Shown here piece by piece: positions 26,910 to 34,778 of a DNA stretch of 46,357 nucleotides. The notes under the pieces were generated by a model. The model was not told where the DNA came from and searched no databases. It saw nothing but the letters and a program-made list of their open reading frames with translations. The stretch covers positions 1 through 46,357 of the forward strand of contig NZ_BILY01000048.1 of NCBI RefSeq assembly GCF_004000805.1, written 5' to 3'. This DNA comes from Paenibacillus glycanilyticus NBRC 16618 (lineage in GTDB: Bacteria > Bacillota > Bacilli > Paenibacillales > Paenibacillaceae). Numbering within the stretch: the stretch's first letter is position 1; each line of letters opens with the position of its first letter. Both the position numbers and the translations under genes were made by a program.

Positions 26910-26948
26910 AAAACTCTACCACCTCATTTAAAGAGGCCGTAGAGTTTT
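26910..26948. terminator. Bidirectional terminator between the YdeI-family gene and trpS
   Basis: AAAACTCTAC and GTAGAGTTTT form a ten-base stem, with an inner CCTC/GAGG pair. It has T-rich ends on both strands and sits between the convergent stops. Confidence 0.85.
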
Positions 26949-26959
26949 GCTCTTATTGT

Positions 26960-27955
26960 CTACCTGTATCGCCCCAACCTGTATTTCACCTGCTCCAGCA
27001 GGGGTTGAGCTACCGCTCTTGCTTTCCTTGCGCCATCTCTCAAAATATCATCGATTTGATCTCTGTCCGCCATGTATCGATTATACTTCTCCCGCGGTCC
27101 CTCCAAGAATGCGTTCATAACCTGATAAAGCTCCTGCTTGGCTTCTCCCCAGCTGATACCGCTCCGATACCTTTCCCGCATAACCTCAATCTGCGCATCC
27201 GCGGCAAACTCTTTATAGAGCAGAAAAACATTCGAAGCCTCGGGATCTTTCGGCTCGTTCGGCGGGGTAGAATCGGTCTTGATTTTGCTTACCAGCTTCT
27301 TCAAGCTGTCGGCCGTTTCGAACAACGGAATCGTATTATTGTAGCTTTTGCTCATTTTCCGTCCATCCAGTCCCGGTATTACGGCCGTTTGCTCATCCAC
27401 GATGTAATTAGGCAGCTTAAAGGTATCGCCATAAATGCGATTAAAAGCTTCCGCCAGATCCCTTGCAATCTCGACATGCTGAATTTGATCTTTGCCGACG
27501 GGAACTTGATCCGTCTGAAAAAGCAAAATATCCGCCGCCATCAGGATCGGGTACGTAAACAAGCCCATGTTCACACCAGTATCGGTATCCACGTCAAGCT
27601 GCTCGTTCTTATCCACGATCGCCTTATACGCATGAGCACGATTCATAAGACCCTTTGGCGCCATGCAAGCCAGAATCCAGCTTAGCTCGAAAATTTCCGG
27701 CACGTCGGATTGGCGGTAAAATACAACCTGCTCCGGATCAAGCCCCAAAGCCAGCCAGGTTGCGGCAATCCCGTAAGATAAGTCGTTAAACTCATCCCGA
27801 TTTTGAATAAACGTTAAACCGTGATAATCCGCGATAAAATACAACGCCGTGTTATCCCGATTTTTTGCAATTTCCAGCGCCGGCTTAATAGCCGCGATGT
27901 AATTGCCGATATGCACTCTTCCTGTTGGCTTGATACCCGTCAATACCGTGCTCAT
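26960..27955 (-). CDS. trpS: Tryptophanyl-tRNA synthetase, divergent type
   Basis: Class I synthetase of 331 residues that charges tRNA-Trp. HIGH-like signature is GRVHIGN (13-18), the tryptophan-pocket helix is LMAADILLFQTDQVPVGKDQIQH (about 140-162), and the signature loop is KMSKS near 200. It differs from the standard Bacillus enzyme: it has CMAPKGLMNRAHAYKAIVDKNEQLDVDTDTGVNMG where that has the MTQFKEKS segment. This suggests a second-type synthetase, possibly additional to a housekeeping copy. It is preceded by a T-box leader with a UGG specifier. Confidence 0.93.
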   Translation of the reverse strand: MSTVLTGIKPTGRVHIGNYIAAIKPALEIAKNRDNTALYFIADYHGLTFIQNRDEFNDLSYGIAATWLALGLDPEQVVFYRQSDVPEIFELSWILACMAPKGLMNRAHAYKAIVDKNEQLDVDTDTGVNMGLFTYPILMAADILLFQTDQVPVGKDQIQHVEIARDLAEAFNRIYGDTFKLPNYIVDEQTAVIPGLDGRKMSKSYNNTIPLFETADSLKKLVSKIKTDSTPPNEPKDPEASNVFLLYKEFAADAQIEVMRERYRSGISWGEAKQELYQVMNAFLEGPREKYNRYMADRDQIDDILRDGARKARAVAQPLLEQVKYRLGRYR

Positions 27956-27983
27956 GTGCTTGCTCCCTTCTTCAACATAGAAA

Positions 27984-28284
27984 TAAAAAAGGGGCCCTCA
28001 TCCTTGGAAAGGACGAGAAACCCCGTGGTACCACCTTCATTAGCCCGATTCGCGCAAATCGGACTCGCTTTGACGTATCGACGCATGCTGGATGCTGGAA
28101 TACGCGTCTCTTGTAACGACGAGACTTTCGCCAAAGCCTACTCAAATTCTTTTCGGTTTGGATGCTCAGAAGCCCACTTCGGCATAATCCCTACACTGAT
28201 TCTCACCATCCATCAGCTCTCTGGAGTATTCGTTATGCGTACTCTCTTCATCATCGCAAGTTGGCATATGATTTTCTTATTCCA
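27984..28284 (-). promoter_or_regulatory. T-box riboswitch leader of trpS (Trp specifier)
   Basis: On the minus strand the conserved T-box AAGGTGGTACCACGG (28037-28023) is followed by a terminator stem (CTCGTCCTT/AAGGATGAG with flanking GGGG/CCCC) and TTTTTT at about 27984-28025. Upstream, GAAGTGGGCTTC places UGG (28176-28174) in the specifier position of stem I, and AGAGAGCTGATGG lies toward the leader start. Uncharged tRNA-Trp should pair with the T-box, favour the antiterminator and switch on trpS. This leader fills the 360-base gap upstream of trpS. Confidence 0.93.
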
Positions 28285-28314
28285 TTTTTACAACAGAACG
28301 CATAGATTTGTCAA
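28285..28314 (-). promoter_or_regulatory. Promoter of the trpS leader
   Basis: On the minus strand a consensus -35 TTGACA (28314-28309) is followed after 18 bases by TAAAAA (28290-28285). It lies directly before the T-box leader and five bases from the remnant end of the upstream pseudogene. Confidence 0.6.
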
Positions 28315-28318
28315 ATAC

Positions 28319-28617
28319 TTACTTCATAAGTTGTTCCGTTTCCTCAATGAGCTCCCGCATCAGGTTCTATGCTCGTCGTCCATTCCGGCAGCAGCTTTAC
28401 GAAGCCCGGTTATATCGAGACCTGCCTCGGAGTCATAGTAAATCCCAATATCGATATCCGATTCGGGGCTCTCCGTCCCTCTAGCCCTTGAACCGCCAAG
28501 AACAATTGCAGCTACGCCTCCTACTTGTTTCAGGCGGTCAACAATATTCGGAATCGTGTTATTTATGTCAATGATCCTCACCAATCCTATTAGCGATAAT
28601 GTTCTATTATAATCCAA
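28319..28617 (-). pseudogene. Nucleotidyltransferase gene, internally deleted remnant
   Basis: The open frame encodes the N-terminus of a nucleotidyltransferase-domain protein: VAAIVLGGSRARGTESPESDIDIGIYYDSEAG, with the GGSxARG and DxDxG motifs. It stops after GMDDEHRT, about 85 codons in, where family members of about 250 residues continue. Directly after, in another frame, come LMRELIEETEQLMK and a stop (28319), resembling the family's C-terminal helix. This fits an internal deletion of most of the gene with a frame shift at the join. The only upstream start in frame is TTG at 28617; after the SD-like GGTGAGG the codon is ATT (28572), which may be a second lesion. Confidence 0.7.
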
Positions 28618-28656
28618 AAAAAAGCGATACAGGCCCTAAGCCTGTACCGCTTTTTT
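28616..28656. terminator. Terminator overlapping the end of the hydrolase-like gene
   Basis: The stem AAAAAAGCG-TACAGGC / GCCTGTA-CGCTTTTTT (one mismatch) has T-runs on both strands. The last codons of the minus-strand hydrolase-like gene (stop at 28636) are part of the stem. Confidence 0.82.
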
Positions 28657-29532
28657 GTTCAGCACCTGTTCAAAAGCTTCATTGAAATACTGCATCACGT
28701 ATTTCGCGACATGACATTCGAAGGAGGCGTAATCCGTTGCCACCTGCGATGGATCCTTAATAAACTCGCGAATCCGTTCAAACGTAAATTGCGGCTGATC
28801 AATGAATAACGTATTGGTTGCGCTAGGAACCACAACGACGGATGAATGCATAAGCAGCTGTGAAGACAGCGCATTGGATGTCAGGGAGATCGAATCCTCG
28901 GAGCCGATCAGCGTCAGCGTAGGATGGGCCAACCGAGCGAAATCCTCGTTAACCGGCGATTCCCCATACAATTCGAATGTATCGAAGTAAGTCTCCGGCG
29001 ATACGGCCATATAGCCTGCAATGATTTTACGGTATAATGCATGCTCCTCCGTCAGCTTGAAGATTCCGTTAACCAAGCTTTCCGCAAGATTCAGCATGCT
29101 TCCTTTACTAATGAGCTGCTTGCGGCCTTGGATAATGGACGCTACCGTTTTTCTCGGCAAAAAGGCAGGCGTCGACAACAGAACAAGGCTTTTCACCAGC
29201 TCAGCATGCTCTATACTGAACTTTACGGCTAGGCTTGCGCCAAAGCCATGTCCGAGCAGGTGAACGGGACCAAGCTCGAGCTTGGTCAGCAGCATAAGCA
29301 AATCTTCGGTAAACAACTCCCAGCTTAAGGGAACGTCGCCTCTCTCCGTCAGGCCATGTCCCCGCAGATCCAGCAGAACAACCCGGTAATGCTCCTTCAT
29401 AAATGGAAGAATAGGCTCCCATATTTCCAGGTTAAGTCCCAATCCATGTATCAAAACAATCGTTTCCGAAGCGGATTCCGCGTTATATATCTGATAGTTG
29501 ACCGGAATATCCCGTAATTGGATAAATGGCAT
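28636..29532 (-). CDS. Alpha/beta-hydrolase-fold protein lacking catalytic Ser and His
   Basis: Protein of 298 residues with a clear alpha/beta-hydrolase fold: IVLIHGLGLNLEIWEPILPFM (oxyanion HG near 28), VVLLDLRGHGLTERG (near 52) and the nucleophile-elbow region HLLGHGFGASLAVKF. The elbow reads G-H-G-F-G, so the usual catalytic Ser is Gly96 (codon GGC). The acid strand LTLIGSEDSI is present. At the usual His position (H five residues before EQP) there is Asn240 in ATNTLFIDQP. With two triad residues missing it is unlikely to be a normal hydrolase; a binding or signalling role is possible. About 35 extra residues extend the C-terminus. Divergent from an XRE regulator. Confidence 0.85.
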   Translation of the reverse strand: MPFIQLRDIPVNYQIYNAESASETIVLIHGLGLNLEIWEPILPFMKEHYRVVLLDLRGHGLTERGDVPLSWELFTEDLLMLLTKLELGPVHLLGHGFGASLAVKFSIEHAELVKSLVLLSTPAFLPRKTVASIIQGRKQLISKGSMLNLAESLVNGIFKLTEEHALYRKIIAGYMAVSPETYFDTFELYGESPVNEDFARLAHPTLTLIGSEDSISLTSNALSSQLLMHSSVVVVPSATNTLFIDQPQFTFERIREFIKDPSQVATDYASFECHVAKYVMQYFNEAFEQVLNKKAVQA

Positions 29533-29592
29533 AGAATCCTCCTACGACAATGAACTGCATCTATCATATCGCCATTACGTCCATCCGTCTGT

Positions 29593-29605
29593 TGACTTTA
29601 AGTCA
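29593..29605. promoter_or_regulatory. Palindrome over the -35 of the XRE regulator
   Basis: TGACTT-T-AAGTCA is a perfect 13-base palindrome. It overlaps TTGACT (29592-29597), a -35-like element with GATAAT 15 bases downstream, in the region shared with the divergent hydrolase-like gene. It is a likely operator for the XRE protein (inference). Confidence 0.55.
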
Positions 29606-29655
29606 CATTGCGGATAATCTCAAAGGAGAATACTAGATTCTGGGGGCGGACTAAC

Positions 29656-30348
29656 GTGGATATTCGCATCGAATTTGGACAGAGAATCAAAGAACTGCGT
29701 GCCCGGAGCGGAATGTCACAGGAGCATTTAGCCTATCGGGCCGGTCTTGACCGGAGTTACATAAGCGGTGTTGAGCGCGGGGAACGGAATGTCAGCATTA
29801 TCAATATCGAGAAGATTGCCTCTGCCCTGCAAATCGGCGTTGCCTATCTATTCTCTGGCGAGCGCTTCTCTCCGAAGCAAGCCTACCAGCCGAAAGACTT
29901 CATCGTTCCTTTCAAGGACCGGGTGCATTACACGCTGGATCCGGATAAAAAACTGTTGTCGTTCCAGGTAAACGGATTGGCATCGGGTAAGCAGGACGTA
30001 GAATACATGTCCAATATTGTGCTTGGCATTTGCTCCGCATACGGGAAAGACGAGCTGGACGTTCTGGTGGATCATCGCGGCATGGTCACTTCCGACGGTG
30101 AGCCCGTCGTTTATTCCCCCGAAGTTGCGGAAAGAGCCGTACAATTCCAACAAGAGCTGACTTCCTACAGCAAAAAAGTGCTCGTGCTTTGCAATTCGGA
30201 GTTTATGGTCGAACAACTCAACCATGTAGCGAAAGCAAGCGGCATTTTCGATAAAGCGTCCCATCTGTTCGACAAAGACAGGGATATGGTCGGCAAGGCT
30301 TACGAAACTTTCGATATCCACGATCATCCTTTTATCCGGACAAACTAA
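29656..30348 (+). CDS. XRE-family transcriptional regulator with C-terminal sensor-like domain
   Basis: Regulator of 230 residues. The N-terminal HTH_3 domain (residues 3-62) shows RIKELRARSGMSQEHLAYRAGLDRSYISGVERGERNVSI. The remaining ~160 residues (VHYTLDPDKKLLSFQVNG... VLVLCNSEFMVEQLNHVAKASGIF) alternate strand and helix and somewhat resemble a SpoIIAA/STAS-like fold; this is a weak guess. The start is GTG 29656 after GGGGGCGG; the TTG at 29608 would add 16 residues before the HTH with no better site. Divergent from the hydrolase-like gene and probably its regulator. Confidence 0.82.
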   Translation: MDIRIEFGQRIKELRARSGMSQEHLAYRAGLDRSYISGVERGERNVSIINIEKIASALQIGVAYLFSGERFSPKQAYQPKDFIVPFKDRVHYTLDPDKKLLSFQVNGLASGKQDVEYMSNIVLGICSAYGKDELDVLVDHRGMVTSDGEPVVYSPEVAERAVQFQQELTSYSKKVLVLCNSEFMVEQLNHVAKASGIFDKASHLFDKDRDMVGKAYETFDIHDHPFIRTN

Positions 30349-30385
30349 TGAAAAAACCGCCTTCTTCTCAGGCGGTTTTTTCATT
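30347..30385. terminator. Bidirectional terminator between XRE and DMT genes
   Basis: AATGAAAAAACCGCC pairs perfectly with GGCGGTTTTTTCATT around a short loop. It serves both the plus-strand XRE gene and the minus-strand DMT exporter (stop at 30384). Confidence 0.9.
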
Positions 30386-31280
30386 AGGAATGGACAACGC
30401 TTACGCGCCTAGGCCGGTTCACCAGATAGATGCTGCCAAGCACCAGAACAAGTCCTGCTAATAACGAATAGGTAAACGGCTCATGCAGGAACATGGTGCC
30501 GATCAGGATCGCAACCAGCGGAATCAGGAAGGTGAAGGACGCGACCTTGCTCGCCTCGCCCGAATCCATCAGCTTATAGAAGACAAGCCAGCCAAGCGCG
30601 ATAACAAAGATGGAGATGAATAACAGGCTGAGAATAAATCGGCCGCTCCATACCACGTCCAACCAGCTTTCGGTGACGGAACCAAGCCCGGTCATAAACA
30701 CGCCGCCGATTATGAGCTGCATCGTAACAAGCCAGATATTATCGACCCTGCCGCTCGACTTCTTCACATAGATCGTACCCAGTGCCCAGCTTAACGCTGA
30801 GCCAAGCGCAAGCAATATACCCGCCGCGGAAATATGTCCGGAAGCGCCACTCGCCCCGCTCGATATAACCCCTACGCCTGCAAAACCCAGAACCAAGCCG
30901 ATGACTTTTAGCCCGTTCATCAGCTCGCCAAGCCATAACCATGAGAAAAGCCCGACCAGTACAGGCTGAAGAAAAACAATCGCCGAGAACAAACCGGCAG
31001 GAAGATACTGTATGCCAATCGTCTGAAGCCCGTAATACAGCACTACGTTAACGACTGCGGACAGGAGATAAATCGGCCAGGTCTGCCGAATTTGAAGCTG
31101 GCGGTACCTTGGGACCGCGGCCGCAAGGAGAAGCACGCCTCCTAGCAACGTTCTGACCCCAGAGAACAGGATGGGCGGCATATAATGAAGCGCGTATTTG
31201 GAAAGCGGCCAATTGATCCCCCACACCAGCACCAGGAAAGTGATGAGTAATACGGTTTGCCGCTTCGATAAGGTTTGCAT
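30384..31280 (-). CDS. EamA/DMT-superfamily transporter
   Basis: Integral membrane protein of 298 residues with about ten hydrophobic segments, arranged as two EamA repeats. The first contains PLSKYALHYMPPILFSGVRTLLGG and the second SALSWALGTIYVKKSSGRVDNIWLVTMQLIIGG. It is probably an exporter of amino acids or metabolites; the substrate is unknown. Start ATG follows GAGAGGATC. It lies 27 bases after the lrgB-like stop on the same strand, so it may be cotranscribed with lrgAB. Confidence 0.88.
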   Translation of the reverse strand: MQTLSKRQTVLLITFLVLVWGINWPLSKYALHYMPPILFSGVRTLLGGVLLLAAAVPRYRQLQIRQTWPIYLLSAVVNVVLYYGLQTIGIQYLPAGLFSAIVFLQPVLVGLFSWLWLGELMNGLKVIGLVLGFAGVGVISSGASGASGHISAAGILLALGSALSWALGTIYVKKSSGRVDNIWLVTMQLIIGGVFMTGLGSVTESWLDVVWSGRFILSLLFISIFVIALGWLVFYKLMDSGEASKVASFTFLIPLVAILIGTMFLHEPFTYSLLAGLVLVLGSIYLVNRPRRVSVVHS

Positions 31281-31306
31281 GATGATTGATCCTCTCTGAT
31301 ATTGCT

Positions 31307-31981
31307 TTAATGTCCCAGCAGGAGCGGTGTCAGAAATAACGTAATAATAGCCGTCAATATCATCGACACGCTGGATACGGTGCCCGAGATGCTGCCAAGC
31401 TCAAACGCTTTGGACGTCCCTGCCCCATGCGCGCTTGTTCCCAGCAGAATACCGCGTGCAACCTCGTTGCGGATCCGGAACAGACGGATAATGGGCGGCC
31501 CTACCAAAGACCCGAAAATTCCGGTCACCATGACGGCAACGGCCGTAATGGTCGGAATGCCGCCAATGGATTGGGACACATTCATGGCGATTGGGGTTGT
31601 CGCGGAGTGCGGAATAAGACTGTAAATGATTTTGTCATTAAGGCCAAGGCCTTTCGCCAGCCATAATGACGAAGCAACGGCAGCAGCCGAGCCGGTTAAT
31701 ACGCTGATTATGATTTGCGCAGCATGCTTTTTGATAAGCTCAAAATGTCTGGACAACGGAATAGCGAAAGCAATCGTTGCCGGTCCCAGCATATCGGACA
31801 GCCAATGCGCGCCTGTGTTGTAGTCGGCGTAACTGGTTCGCGTCAAGGCCAGCAGCACAATCAGCACCACAGGCGTAACAATTAGCGGGGATAAAAACAT
31901 AATCGGTTTATAACGGTAAATTTTTTGGGCCATTATATATACGAGAACGGTAATTAGCAGACTTACGGCTGCCATCATCAT
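31307..31981 (-). CDS. lrgB: LrgB/CidB-family membrane protein
   Basis: Membrane protein of 224 residues. Characteristic segments are ALTRTSYADYNTGAHWLSDMLGPATIAFAIPL and SLIPHSATTPIAMNVSQSIGGIPTITAVAVMVTG, with RGILLGTSAHGAGTSKAFELG near 180; these are LrgB/CidB/YxaC hallmarks. It is the partner of the holin-like LrgA/CidA protein, in systems tied to murein hydrolase control, cell lysis or pyruvate uptake. Its ATG overlaps the stop of the upstream gene (ATGA type), so the pair is translationally coupled. Whether it is lrg or cid type cannot be told. Confidence 0.92.
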   Translation of the reverse strand: MMMAAVSLLITVLVYIMAQKIYRYKPIMFLSPLIVTPVVLIVLLALTRTSYADYNTGAHWLSDMLGPATIAFAIPLSRHFELIKKHAAQIIISVLTGSAAAVASSLWLAKGLGLNDKIIYSLIPHSATTPIAMNVSQSIGGIPTITAVAVMVTGIFGSLVGPPIIRLFRIRNEVARGILLGTSAHGAGTSKAFELGSISGTVSSVSMILTAIITLFLTPLLLGH

Positions 31982-32358
31982 ATGCTCGATTCCTCCTTGC
32001 GTTTAGCTACCCGCTGCGCCACCAGTCCGCTGCACAACATAACGATAACGGTGCCGAGCGTAATGACAAGCGCGATTTGAACGCCGGCGCTCATAATAAG
32101 CTGCTTGTAGCCAATAATGCCAACCGCGGGCGGAATAAAAAAGAGCAGCATAGTCGCAATAAGCCAATCGGAGCCGGACTCCACGAATTTGCGAGGAATT
32201 ATTTTCGCCTGCAGCAGGATAAACAAGATTAGCATACCCAAAATGCTGCCGGGAACAGGCAAATGAAGCCATTCAACCATGTGGTTCATCAGCCACGAGA
32301 ATACGATAAAGAATAAAACCTGAATGATTAATTTAACTGCGTAACGCATAACGGCCAA
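31978..32358 (-). CDS. lrgA: LrgA/CidA-family holin-like protein
   Basis: Small membrane protein of 126 residues with four hydrophobic segments. Family features include LHLPVPGSILGMLILFILLQ near residue 30 and the C-terminal GTVIVMLCSGLVAQRVAKR. Holin-like proteins of this family affect murein hydrolase export and cell death. Divergent from the LysR regulator, matching the cidABC-cidR (alsR-like) arrangement. Confidence 0.9.
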   Translation of the reverse strand: MAVMRYAVKLIIQVLFFIVFSWLMNHMVEWLHLPVPGSILGMLILFILLQAKIIPRKFVESGSDWLIATMLLFFIPPAVGIIGYKQLIMSAGVQIALVITLGTVIVMLCSGLVAQRVAKRKEESSI

Positions 32359-32452
32359 CTCCCTTTAATGGAAGTGTACAGCAGCCTTTTTCATAGGTAA
32401 AATACATTTACAGAATGGTTTTCATTCCAATTATCTATGGATAAGGAGAAGC

Positions 32453-33349
32453 TTGCGCTTGGATATAAGACACTTGCAATATTTTGTGGAAGCCGCCCGC
32501 TTCCAAAGCTTCACGAAAGCCGCGCAATCCCTTTATATTACCCAGCCGACCATCAGCAAAATGATCAAAAATCTTGAAGAAGAGCTGGGAGTTGTCCTAT
32601 TCGAACGGTTCGGCAAAAAAATTGTAATAACCGATGCCGGTTCGATTCTGCTCGAGCAAGCTCAGCAAATGGTCCAATCGTTCGGCAACATGAATTCGCG
32701 GCTGTCCGAGCTTATGGAGCTTAAGGTCGGACATATCCGCATCGGCCTGCCGCCTATGGTAGGAGTCACCTTTTTCCCCCGTATCATCGGAAAGTTTCGC
32801 GAGAAGTATCCCAAAATTACGATGCAGCTGTTTGAGCACGGCGCTAAGAAGGTCGAGGCCGATGTAGGCTCGGGCGCGCTGGATATCGGGGTTATTCTGC
32901 TGCCGACGAATGAGGAGAGGTTCGAATCCTTCTGCTTCCTGCGGCAAGACCTGATGCTGGTTGTCCCTCCTTCGCATAAGCTCGCCAGCCGGAGCGAAGT
33001 GCCGCTTATTGAGCTTAAGGAAGAACCGTTTCTATTCTTCCATGAGGAATTTACGCTGCATGACCGGATCATTGCCGAATGCGAGAAGCTGGGATTCCAG
33101 CCGGATGTCGTCTTCAAGAGCACCCAATGGGATTTCATCAGCGAGATGGTTGCCGCAAAGCTGGGAATCGCGCTGCTGCCCGAGGCGATATGCCGGGAGC
33201 TCGATCTGGAACGGCTTCGCATTATCCCGCTGACTTCGCCAAGTATTCCCTGGCATCTGGCCATGATCTGGCGCCGCGACAGCTACCAGTCATTCGCTAC
33301 GCGCGAATGGATTTCTTTTGCGCGGGAGGCGCTGCAGCAAGCGCCGTGA
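32453..33349 (+). CDS. LysR-family regulator, CidR-like
   Basis: Regulator of 298 residues. An N-terminal winged HTH (residues 1-60: LQYFVEAARFQSFTKAAQSLYITQPTISKMIKNLEEELGVVLFERFGKK) precedes a substrate-binding domain (about 90-295). The start is TTG 32453 after AAGGAGAAG, the only in-frame start near a binding site. It is divergent from the lrgAB pair, the position of CidR in Bacillus and Staphylococcus, where it responds to acetate or overflow metabolism (family knowledge). The 94-base gap holds GAATG-n5-CATTC, a possible LysR-type half-site pair. Confidence 0.9.
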   Translation: MRLDIRHLQYFVEAARFQSFTKAAQSLYITQPTISKMIKNLEEELGVVLFERFGKKIVITDAGSILLEQAQQMVQSFGNMNSRLSELMELKVGHIRIGLPPMVGVTFFPRIIGKFREKYPKITMQLFEHGAKKVEADVGSGALDIGVILLPTNEERFESFCFLRQDLMLVVPPSHKLASRSEVPLIELKEEPFLFFHEEFTLHDRIIAECEKLGFQPDVVFKSTQWDFISEMVAAKLGIALLPEAICRELDLERLRIIPLTSPSIPWHLAMIWRRDSYQSFATREWISFAREALQQAP

Positions 33350-33359
33350 TGTTCATGAA

Positions 33360-33388
33360 AAAAGCCGTCCATGAATTGGACGGCTTTT
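33360..33388. terminator. Bidirectional terminator between LysR and Gly/Pro-rich genes
   Basis: AAAAGCCGTCCA pairs perfectly with TGGACGGCTTTT around a 5-base loop, with T-rich ends both ways. Confidence 0.88.
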
Positions 33389-33396
33389 ATTATTCA

Positions 33397-33735
33397 TTAT
33401 TTATTTCTGCTAACCCGCGGTCCTCCCGGAGGCGGACCACCTGGACCACCTAGGCCGCCTGGGCCTCCTATGCCCGGTCCACCCGGACCCGGTCCCGGAC
33501 CTCCTAAGCCCGATCCAAATCCCGATCCAAATCCCGGTCCAAATCCCGGTCCAAATCCCGGTCCGCCCCATGGCGGACGCGGCGGCGGTCCCCAGCCCCA
33601 CCACGGCGGACGTGGAGGTGGTCCCCAACCCCACCATGGAGGACGTGGAGGCTGCCAGCCCCATGGCGGCGGGAATCCGCCCGGCGAGCCCGGCGGAAAG
33701 CCTCCAGGAACAAATGTCCGATTAGATTTCGTCAT
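33397..33735 (-). CDS. Gly/Pro/Trp-rich low-complexity small protein
   Basis: Product of 112 residues. It starts MTKSNRTFVPGG, then has three near-identical PPRPPWWGWGP-type repeats and a Gly-Phe-rich series (GFGPGFGPGFGSGFGSG), and ends in PPPGGPRVSRNK. There is no signal peptide or membrane segment. The minus strand is chosen because an AAAGGAG binding site stands nine bases before its ATG and a terminator follows its stop; the plus-strand reading of the same DNA has no such signals. Spore coat or exosporium proteins are often of this composition, but I cannot name a family. Confidence 0.65.
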   Translation of the reverse strand: MTKSNRTFVPGGFPPGSPGGFPPPWGWQPPRPPWWGWGPPPRPPWWGWGPPPRPPWGGPGFGPGFGPGFGSGFGSGLGGPGPGPGGPGIGGPGGLGGPGGPPPGGPRVSRNK

Positions 33736-33739
33736 TAGC

Positions 33740-33766
33740 AATTACTCCTTTATCAGAAAAGTAATT
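33740..33766 (-). promoter_or_regulatory. Inverted repeat around the Gly/Pro-rich gene's ribosome binding site
   Basis: AATTACT (33740-33746) and AGTAATT (33760-33766) flank the AAAGGAG sequence of the minus-strand gene, so part of the binding site lies in a short stem. Seven base pairs in A/T-rich sequence is weak, and chance is possible. Confidence 0.35.
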
Positions 33767-33878
33767 AAATGCCTGCGTTAGCGTATGCCAATACCCAGGG
33801 GTTGGTATAGGCAACCGTACACCTTCCCGGGAATAGGTGAATACCCTATAGCAAACTTTTCTGTTCTGGAGGCCCAGC

Positions 33879-34778
33879 ATGATACCCTATTATCCTTATT
33901 ACAGCCAGGAAACCAAATGCAAGCAGGTACCGGTGACCTTTCCGCCGCAGCATCAGGACCGACAGCCCGGCCTGGAATATCTTATGAATCCGACTCCGAT
34001 CTCGGATAACCCGGAATACAAGGGCAGCGGCAAGCTGAAAGGCAAAGTCGCGATTATTACGGGCGGTGACAGCGGGATAGGCCGCGCCGTTGCGATCGGA
34101 TTTTCCAAGGAAGGCGCGGATGTGGCAATCGTTTATTTGTACGAACGCGAAGACGCGCTGGCTACCAAGCAGATGGTGGAGCAATACGGGGGACGCTGCC
34201 TGCTGATCGAAGGCGATCTCAGAAGGCCGGAATTTTCCGCGGAGGTTGTCCAAAAAACAATCGGGCACTATGGCTGTCTGGACATCCTAGTCTTGAATCA
34301 AGCCGTGCAATTCCCGCAAAAATGCATTCTGGACATTTCCAACGAGCAGCTCGAGGATACGTACAGGACAAACATCTTCCCGCATTTCTATTTGACCAAA
34401 GCTGCCCTCCCCCACTTGAAGGCCGGAAGCTCCATTATTAGTACGGCATCCGTTACGGCCTATGCGGGAGCACCGCTGCTGGTTGATTATTCCTCGACCA
34501 AAGGCGCCATCGTCTCCTTCACCCGTTCCTTGTCTCTTCAGCTCGTAGGCTGCGGCATACGCGTAAACGCCGTTGCCCCAGGTCCGATCTGGACGCCGCT
34601 TATCGTATCGAGCTACTCGGCCGAATATGTCAAAAGCTTTGGCCTGGAAACGCCGATGAAACGCGCCGGCCAGCCGTTCGAGCTTGCGCCTACTTATATT
34701 TATCTGGCATCCGACGATTCCTCGTTTGTTACCGGTCAAGTTCTGCATGTGAACGGCGGGGTCATGACGGAGACATAG
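33879..34778 (+). CDS. Short-chain dehydrogenase/reductase (general stress protein type)
   Basis: NAD(P)-dependent oxidoreductase of 299 residues. A tyrosine-rich leader of about 50 residues (YYPYYSQETK, PGLEYLMNPTP) precedes the Rossmann motif (AIITGGDSGIGRAVAIGF). The active site shows S in STASVTAY and the YxxxK pair in DYSSTKGAI. It matches the YhdF/YhxC/YdaD group, several of which are sigma-B stress genes in B. subtilis. Start ATG follows TGGAGG. Its last 17 bases overlap the convergent DUF1697 gene. Confidence 0.9.
   Translation: MIPYYPYYSQETKCKQVPVTFPPQHQDRQPGLEYLMNPTPISDNPEYKGSGKLKGKVAIITGGDSGIGRAVAIGFSKEGADVAIVYLYEREDALATKQMVEQYGGRCLLIEGDLRRPEFSAEVVQKTIGHYGCLDILVLNQAVQFPQKCILDISNEQLEDTYRTNIFPHFYLTKAALPHLKAGSSIISTASVTAYAGAPLLVDYSSTKGAIVSFTRSLSLQLVGCGIRVNAVAPGPIWTPLIVSSYSAEYVKSFGLETPMKRAGQPFELAPTYIYLASDDSSFVTGQVLHVNGGVMTET

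Noticed and set aside
33371..33781. Plus-strand Pro/Gly-rich open frame opposite the Gly/Pro/Trp-rich gene
   Set aside because: It starts within the shared terminator with no binding site, while the minus-strand frame has AAAGGAG and a terminator.
33791..33816. Possible sigma-B promoter for the Gly/Pro/Trp-rich gene (GGGTAT with GGTTGC 14 bases upstream)
   Set aside because: The -10 part matches but the -35 part fits only about half of GTTTAA; too weak to list.
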